Source of the DNA: Paracoccus wurundjeri
GTDB lineage: Bacteria; Pseudomonadota; Alphaproteobacteria; Rhodobacterales; Rhodobacteraceae
Assembly (NCBI RefSeq): GCF_030678915.1
Contig: NZ_JAUUTZ010000016.1
Coordinates: forward strand, 51,964-115,963
Direction: 5' to 3'
DNA length: 64,000 bases
Below, piece by piece: positions 60,510 to 64,000 of the stretch (within the stretch, counting starts at the first letter, position 1; each line of letters begins with the position of its first letter). The notes below the pieces were generated by a model. It saw nothing but the letters and a program-made list of their open reading frames with translations. It was not told where the DNA came from and did not search any database. The translations under genes were made by a program, and so were the position numbers.

Positions 60510-61786
60510 CCCTCGCGCTATTCACAGGCACACTTCTGCTAATCATCGCGATCGGTGCCCCGATCGCTTATGCCCTCATCGTCACAGGCGCGGCATTGAT
60601 GTGGCAGATGGGATTGTTCGATGGTCAAATCATCGCACAAAACCTGTTAAACGCCGTCGATAGCTTCCCGATGATCGCCATTCCGCTGTTCATCCTTGCG
60701 GGTGAGGTGATGAATGCGGGCGGTCTGTCGCGCCGTATCATCGCACTGGCGCAGGCATTGGTCGGGCATCGCCGTGGCGGGCTGGGCTATGTCGTGATCT
60801 TTGCGGGCGTGCTTTTGTCCAGCCTGTCGGGATCGGCACTGGCGGATGCTGCATCTCTGTCGGCGCTGCTCTTGCCGATGATGGTTGCTGCCGGCCATAG
60901 CAAGGAACGGGCGGGAGGCTTGATTGCCTCGGCCTCGATCATCGGCCCGATCATTCCGCCCAGCATCGGCTTTATCGTCTTTGGCGTCGCCACGAACTTG
61001 TCGATCAGCAAACTGTTTCTTGCAGGTATCGCGCCAGGCATCATCATCGCTTTGGCGCTGGCCGTTGCGTGGTATATCGTAGCCCGCTCCGAAGATGTGA
61101 CGCCGCAGCCGCGCGCGACTTGGGCGGAATGCGGCCGCACCTTTGCGGACAGCCTGTGGGCGCTGATGCTGCCCATCATCATCATCGTCGGTTTGCGCTT
61201 CGGTATTGTGACCCCGACAGAGGCCGCCGGGGTGGCCGCTGCCTATTCCTTGTGTGTCGCCATGTTCATCTATCGCGAACTCAGCTTCGACGATCTAATC
61301 GAGTTGGTCTTCCGGGCAGGCAAGACCGCCGCCGGAGTAATGTTCCTGGTCGCCGCCGCGGCAATCCCCGCGTGGATGATCACCATCGCGGATATTCCCG
61401 GTCAGGTCATCGCCCTGGTCGAGCCGCTTATGGAACATCCGAAACTGCTGGTCTTTGCATTGATGGTTCTGATCATCATCGTTGGCACCGCAATGGACCT
61501 GACGCCCACCATTCTGCTATTGGGCCCGATCCTTGTACCGGTCGTGGACGCCGCCGGGGTTGATCCGATCTATTTCGGTGTGCTGTTCATGATCAACTGC
61601 GCCATCGGGCTGATCACTCCCCCTGTCGGCACGGTTCTGAACGTCGTCTGTGCGGTCGGGAAGATGGATTACGAGACGCTGGTGAAAGGCACCCTGCCCT
61701 TCTTTCTCGCGGAAATCATCATCCTGTTCCTGCTGGTCCTGTTCCCTGAACTGGTCACCGTCCCCGCATCCTGGATTTCACATTAA
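60506..61786 (+). CDS. dctM: TRAP transporter large membrane subunit (DctM)
   Basis: A 426-residue, roughly 12-helix sodium-coupled permease: 'DSFPMIAIPLFILAGEVMNAGG', 'LSGSALADAASLSALLLPMM', 'GPIIPPSIGFIVFGVATNLSI' and 'FMINCAIGLITPPVGTVLNVV' are DctM hallmarks. Works with DctQ and the DctP-type binding protein encoded next to import an organic acid. Confidence 0.94.
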   Translation: MTLALFTGTLLLIIAIGAPIAYALIVTGAALMWQMGLFDGQIIAQNLLNAVDSFPMIAIPLFILAGEVMNAGGLSRRIIALAQALVGHRRGGLGYVVIFAGVLLSSLSGSALADAASLSALLLPMMVAAGHSKERAGGLIASASIIGPIIPPSIGFIVFGVATNLSISKLFLAGIAPGIIIALALAVAWYIVARSEDVTPQPRATWAECGRTFADSLWALMLPIIIIVGLRFGIVTPTEAAGVAAAYSLCVAMFIYRELSFDDLIELVFRAGKTAAGVMFLVAAAAIPAWMITIADIPGQVIALVEPLMEHPKLLVFALMVLIIIVGTAMDLTPTILLLGPILVPVVDAAGVDPIYFGVLFMINCAIGLITPPVGTVLNVVCAVGKMDYETLVKGTLPFFLAEIIILFLLVLFPELVTVPASWISH

Positions 61787-61816
61787 GGGGCGCCAACACC
61801 TTCAACCCACCTCAAC

Positions 61817-62827
61817 ATGGATATCAACATGAAGAAGTCACTGATCGGAATTCTGGCTGCCATATTAGTCGTTTCTGCCGCCCATGCGCAGGAAATCAAC
61901 AACCACACCATCAAATTCGCAGCAACCGGACAAGAAGGCACGCCGCCGGTTCTGGGCATGCACATCTTTGCCGAAAAGCTGGCAGAGCGTAGCGGCGGCA
62001 AGCTGAATGCCCGCGTCTTCGCGAATGGCGTTCTGGGCGGCGACGTTCAGGTGCTGTCGTCGCTGCAGGGCGGTGTGGTCGAAATGATGGTCTGGAACGC
62101 GGGCAATATGATTACGCAGGACCAGAATTTCGGCATTTTGGATCTGCCCTTCATCTATCAGGATGTCGAAGTGGTCGATCAGCTTCTGGATGGCGAAGTC
62201 GGAACATTCCTGATCGACAAATTGCCCGAACATGGTGTGATCGGTCTGGCGTTCTGGGAACAGGGTTTTCGGATGCTGAGCAACAACCGGCACGAGGTGA
62301 AGACACTTGAGGATATCTCGGGGCTGAAGGTGCGGGTGCAACAGAACCCACTGCTGGTCGATATGTGGGCCGCGCTTGGCGCGAACCCGACCCCTATGGC
62401 GGTGACAGAGCTTTATACCGCACTTGAGACCGGCGCAGTTGATGGACAGGAATCAACCGCGCCCTTCAATTACGGTTCGAAATATTACGAGGTTCAGCAA
62501 TATCTGTCGAATACCCGTCACAACTACAACCCTCAGATCGTGCTTATCGGAAAACCGTTCTGGGACAAGCTGACCCCCGACGAACAGGCCATGATTACCG
62601 AAGTCGCGCGTGAAACTGCTATTGAGCAGCGGCAGATTTCCCGCGATGCGCAGATCTCGGCACTAGAGGCCATTCGCGAGGCAGGCAACACCGTGACCGA
62701 GATCGAACCCGCCGAATTGCAGCGGATGAAGGACGCCGTGCGGCCCGTCATCGCGAAATATTCCGCCACATTCGACCCCGAACTGACCAAGACCGTGTTC
62801 GACGCGGTGGGCTTCAGTTTGGAATGA
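61817..62827 (+). CDS. dctP: TRAP transporter substrate-binding protein (DctP family)
   Basis: A 336-residue periplasmic binding protein: signal peptide to about residue 24 ('VVSAAHAQ'), then 'FAEKLAERSGGKLNARVFANGVLGGDVQVLSSLQGG' region and 'ISGLKVRVQQNPLLVDMWAALGANPTPMAVTELYTAL', with the conserved Arg ('KVRVQ') that binds the substrate carboxylate, and 'GAVDGQE'. Start is either ATG 61817 or ATG 61829; neither has a good ribosome site. Substrate is a carboxylic acid, probably one carrying an amide or nitrile, given the hydrolase that follows. Confidence 0.92.
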   Translation: MDINMKKSLIGILAAILVVSAAHAQEINNHTIKFAATGQEGTPPVLGMHIFAEKLAERSGGKLNARVFANGVLGGDVQVLSSLQGGVVEMMVWNAGNMITQDQNFGILDLPFIYQDVEVVDQLLDGEVGTFLIDKLPEHGVIGLAFWEQGFRMLSNNRHEVKTLEDISGLKVRVQQNPLLVDMWAALGANPTPMAVTELYTALETGAVDGQESTAPFNYGSKYYEVQQYLSNTRHNYNPQIVLIGKPFWDKLTPDEQAMITEVARETAIEQRQISRDAQISALEAIREAGNTVTEIEPAELQRMKDAVRPVIAKYSATFDPELTKTVFDAVGFSLE

Positions 62828-62832
62828 ACGCC

Positions 62833-62850
62833 GGGGGGCTCTAGCCCCCC
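62833..62850 (+). terminator. G/C hairpin between dctP and the C-N hydrolase gene
   Basis: GGGGGGCTCTAGCCCCCC is an 18-bp palindrome followed by a pyrimidine-rich tract (CTTCCCTCC). It sits 6 bp after the dctP stop. It lacks a true T run and may act as an attenuator or 3'-end protector for the abundant binding-protein mRNA, with partial read-through. Confidence 0.5.
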
Positions 62851-62878
62851 CTTCCCTCCTCCAAATCGGATCTGCTGC

Positions 62879-63709
62879 ATGAAGATTTCATTCGCTCAAT
62901 TCTCACCCATTCACGGCGATACTGCCGCCACGACCCGTCTGGTGGCGGAAAAATCACGCCAGGCTGCCGCCACCGAAGCGCGCCTGATCGCCTTTCCGGA
63001 ATGCTTTCTGACCGGCGGATCCTTCGATGACCGTGACAGTCTGCTGGCCGCCGCGATCGACATCGAACGCGGCGATCTTGACCCGATCGTGGCGGTCGCT
63101 CGCGAAACCGGCATCTATGTCGTCGTGGGTTTTTATCAAAAGCGTGATGCGCAGGCTTTGAACACCGCCGCCCTGATCGGGCCAGACGGCATCATCGGGC
63201 TGCATCACAAGATGCACCTGCCCTTCATGATCGGTGACCGCTTCGTGGATATTCCCGAAATCGCGGGCCCGTCGGTTTTCGATACCGAAATCGGGCGAAT
63301 TGGAATCGCGATCTGCTATGAAATCCGCTTTCCAGAGGTGGCCCGGACGCTAGCTCTGCACGGGGCAGAACTGATCGTTCTGCCCGCCGCATGGCCTGAG
63401 GCGGCACGCATCCTGCCCGATCTCTTCAGCCGCGTCCGCGCCGCCGAAAACTTCGTCTATTTCATGTCGGCCAATCGCAACGATCTGGATGACGGCATGC
63501 AGTTCATGGGCTCGAGCCACGTGATCGGCCCGGACGGGGGGGAAATCATCAATGCAGGCATGGCCGATGGTATTTTCAGCGTCGACATCGATCCGGGTCA
63601 GGCACAGGTTAAATCCATCATCCGCGATCCGGGCGTCTACGAGGTTCACCCCTTCCGCGATCGCCGCCCGCAGGATTACGGCATCTGCGCCATGGAGGCC
63701 ACGCAATGA
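62879..63709 (+). CDS. Carbon-nitrogen hydrolase (nitrilase superfamily)
   Basis: A 276-residue enzyme with the catalytic triad Glu41 ('AFPECFLTGG'), Lys111 ('HHKMHLPF') and Cys146 ('GIAICYEIRFPE'). The group includes omega-amidase, deaminated-glutathione amidase and N-carbamoyl hydrolases. It follows the TRAP binding protein and overlaps the next aldolase gene by 4 bp, so it likely acts on an amide form of the imported acid. Confidence 0.88.
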   Translation: MKISFAQFSPIHGDTAATTRLVAEKSRQAAATEARLIAFPECFLTGGSFDDRDSLLAAAIDIERGDLDPIVAVARETGIYVVVGFYQKRDAQALNTAALIGPDGIIGLHHKMHLPFMIGDRFVDIPEIAGPSVFDTEIGRIGIAICYEIRFPEVARTLALHGAELIVLPAAWPEAARILPDLFSRVRAAENFVYFMSANRNDLDDGMQFMGSSHVIGPDGGEIINAGMADGIFSVDIDPGQAQVKSIIRDPGVYEVHPFRDRRPQDYGICAMEATQ

Positions 63710-63891
63710 GCCTGCGTGAGAAGCTGGGTCAGCCCACCTTTGGCATGAACGTCTATTCCGGCGCGCCCGCAGCGGTCGAAATTGCCGGAAACTGGGGTCT
63801 GGATTTCGTCTTCATCGACGCCGAACACAGTGTTCTTGGCCTTGACCTACCGATGGAGCGAATGATCCTTGCCGCCCGTCTGACCGGAGTC
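63706..63891 (+). CDS. HpcH/HpaI aldolase family protein (partial, cut by contig end)
   Basis: The first 62 codons read 'MSLREKLGQPTFGMNVYSGA', 'AAVEIAGNWGLDFVFIDAEH' and 'SVLGLDLPMERMILAARLTG', the N-terminal part of class II HpaI-type aldolases (normally about 250 residues). The ATG overlaps the hydrolase stop (ATGA). Sequence after 63891 is homopolymer noise, so the rest is unavailable. Such aldolases cleave 2-oxo-hydroxy acids; it would be the downstream step for the TRAP substrate. Confidence 0.8.
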
Positions 63892-64000
63892 GGGGGGGGG
63901 GGGGGGGGGGGGGCCCCCCCCGCGCGCCCCGGGGGGGCGCGCGGGGGGGGGGGGGGCCGGGGGCGGGGGGAGAACCCCCGGAGCGACCCGCCCCCCCCCG
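63892..64000. repeat. Low-complexity G/C tract, probable sequencing/assembly artefact
   Basis: From 63892 the sequence becomes long G and C runs with only a few other bases, interrupting a good reading frame. It is best read as unreliable contig-end sequence, not biology. Confidence 0.85.

Noticed and set aside
1..64000. CRISPR arrays, tRNA and rRNA genes, complete insertion sequences, replication origins
   Set aside because: No regularly spaced repeats, no cloverleaf-like sequences and no complete transposase genes with terminal repeats were found while reading; only fragments of mobile elements are present.
63892..64000. G/C tract as a G-quadruplex or transcription terminator
   Set aside because: It breaks a conserved coding frame at the very end of the contig and looks like base-calling noise.

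Overview
The window looks like a chromosomal or large-replicon contig end from an alphaproteobacterium, probably Rhodobacterales close to Paracoccus. This rests on GC-rich codon use, the dense set of ABC and TRAP solute transporters, MocR, GlxA-type and FCD-GntR regulators, and protein sequences that read as Rhodobacteraceae. No rRNA, tRNA or CRISPR array was seen. The genus call is inference.

Layout. 0-3.2 kb: a LysR regulator (cut by the window start) divergent from an MHS-type MFS transporter and an agmatinase-family ureohydrolase. 3.7-4.9 kb: a glutathione S-transferase divergent from an HxlR regulator. 5.2-12.2 kb: a periplasmic thiol-redox locus. It holds DsbD, a membrane TlpA-like thioredoxin, a lipoprotein L,D-transpeptidase and two DsbA-like proteins, divergent from a QseB/PmrA-like two-component system. 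PmrA-box-like repeats lie at both promoters. 12.6-16.1 kb: an orphan quaternary-amine binding protein, an MmgE/PrpD protein and a GlxA regulator. 16.3-17.6 kb: CbpM-CbpA. 17.9-20.7 kb: MocR divergent from cupin and AhpD-like genes, ending in a gene cut by an IS3 remnant. 20.9-27.6 kb: a TonB receptor, an exported membrane-anchored CobN-like chelatase, an ExbB-like protein and a DUF2149 protein, with a Zur-like palindrome at the promoter. This is the most interesting system here. 27.6-33.8 kb: a YbhGFSR-type exporter with a TetR regulator. 34.3-40.2 kb: GlxA regulator, polar amino-acid ABC transporter and aspartase-family lyase. 40.7-47 kb: M20 dipeptidase, PLP C-S lyase, LysR and a second amino-acid ABC transporter. 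47-51.8 kb: an accessory graveyard with serine-recombinase, epoxide-hydrolase and GNAT remnants, an extra methionine aminopeptidase, an HxlR/DHFR-like pair and a YdeI-like gene. 51.9-58.3 kb: LacI regulator, an Afu/Fbp-type ABC transporter and an inositol-monophosphatase-like phosphatase, followed by a tyrosine-integrase remnant. 59.1-63.9 kb: FCD-GntR regulator, TRAP transporter, carbon-nitrogen hydrolase and the start of an HpcH/HpaI aldolase, ending in a G/C-homopolymer artefact.

How the genes work together. Most blocks are self-contained 'regulator plus transporter plus first catabolic enzyme' modules. Two blocks act in the periplasm. In one, a reducing relay (DsbD to TlpA and DsbA-like proteins) sits with an L,D-transpeptidase whose only free cysteine is its nucleophile. 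In the other, metal or tetrapyrrole handling is built on a CobN homologue that appears to work outside the cytoplasm. Fragments of at least four mobile elements mark the boundaries of several modules.
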